Shown: positions 41,051 through 41,086 of the stretch, in pieces
Layout: each line of letters starts with the position of its first letter
Position numbering within the stretch: position 1 is the stretch's first letter
Source of the DNA: Pollutibacter soli
Lineage (GTDB): Bacteria; Bacteroidota; Bacteroidia; Chitinophagales; Chitinophagaceae
NCBI GenBank assembly: GCA_029269725.1
Contig: JARJHS010000003.1
Span: 175,110 to 216,195, forward strand
DNA: 41,086 nucleotides
Reading direction: 5' to 3'
Made by a program: the position numbers and the translations under genes
The notes under the pieces: generated by a model
What the model was told of the DNA's origin: nothing
The model's input: the letters and a program-made list of their open reading frames with translations, nothing else
Databases searched by the model: none

Positions 41051-41086
41051 CTCGTCGGGCTCATATCCGCCGCGGCGGACGGGAGT
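41051..41086 (+). pseudogene. Second tRNA remnant, truncated by the window edge
   Basis: Identical to the first remnant except for one base (GTCGGGC as in the true tRNA), with the same palindrome at 41066-41079. The sequence ends within the T arm. Confidence 0.85.

Larger units (their letters stand above)
40911..41086. repeat. 100-bp tandem repeat of terminator hairpin plus tRNA fragment
   Basis: One complete unit (40911-41010) and most of a second (41011-41086, cut by the window edge) differ at only two positions (40946 and 40959). Each unit consists of the hairpin GAAAGTCAA..TTGACTTTTTT, a short AT spacer, and a 3' fragment of the initiator tRNA. A shorter first copy with the hairpin only is at 40871-40910. 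The array may continue to the right. Confidence 0.92.

Overview
The window comes from a Bacteroidota chromosome, most likely Chitinophagaceae or a close relative. The evidence is: genes without Shine-Dalgarno sequences; repeated TAnnTTTG (-7) motifs upstream of starts, the Bacteroidota primary-sigma signature; a PafA-type phosphatase; an alpha-oxoamine synthase of the sphingolipid type; a beta-barrel protein paired with an ECF-type sigma factor; a DUF4954 protein; and an initiator tRNA without an encoded CCA. It is mostly ordinary core-genome sequence with about 37 protein genes. I see no transposase, integrase, phage gene or CRISPR array.

Layout. 1-5.3 kb: heptanucleotide array and 56-bp palindrome, then leftward genes for a bestrophin channel, a methyltransferase, an MmcQ/YjbR protein, a GNAT acetyltransferase and a secreted M28 peptidase. 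5.5-8.4 kb: three-gene proton-translocating transhydrogenase operon (pntAA-pntAB-pntB). 8.5-11.4 kb: methyltransferase, folA, thyA and a small zinc-ribbon protein. 11.6-16.4 kb: a short SSB, then an exported RidA-like protein, an S41 protease and a PafA-like phosphatase. 16.5-19.3 kb: alpha-oxoamine synthase, thioredoxin-fold protein, ubiX. 19.5-25 kb: leftward run of glutaryl-CoA-dehydrogenase-like enzyme, aroK, DUF423, ftsK, lolA. 25-28.8 kb: AlkD-like glycosylase, exported amidohydrolase, 96-aa protein coupled to a fructosamine-kinase-like kinase. 28.9-31.5 kb: sigma factor, inner-membrane-anchored beta-barrel protein and haem lipoprotein. 31.5-37.6 kb: SET protein, mgtE, glmS, DUF4954. 37.6-38.5 kb: 890-bp gap. 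38.5-40.7 kb: era-der. 40.8 kb to the end: initiator tRNA followed by a 100-bp tandem repeat carrying tRNA remnants.

Two things stand out. First, a family of heptanucleotide arrays recurs through the window. Each array keeps a two- or three-base core at a fixed phase (for example NNNNACG or NNNNTCG) and varies the other bases. Many start at, or contain, the stop codon of a gene, and several supply the last codons of the protein. Second, the sigma-factor operon encodes a protein with an anti-sigma-like cytoplasmic segment, one inner-membrane helix, a ~215-residue linker and a C-terminal outer-membrane barrel in one chain, followed by a lipoprotein joining a SprB-like repeat to a c-type haem site. 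This looks like a trans-envelope signalling device.

Functional links: folA and thyA form the thymidylate cycle; pntAA-AB-B supplies NADPH; glmS feeds amino-sugar synthesis; era and der serve ribosome assembly; lolA and the barrel protein serve the outer membrane; ubiX makes prenylated FMN for a UbiD partner that is not in view.
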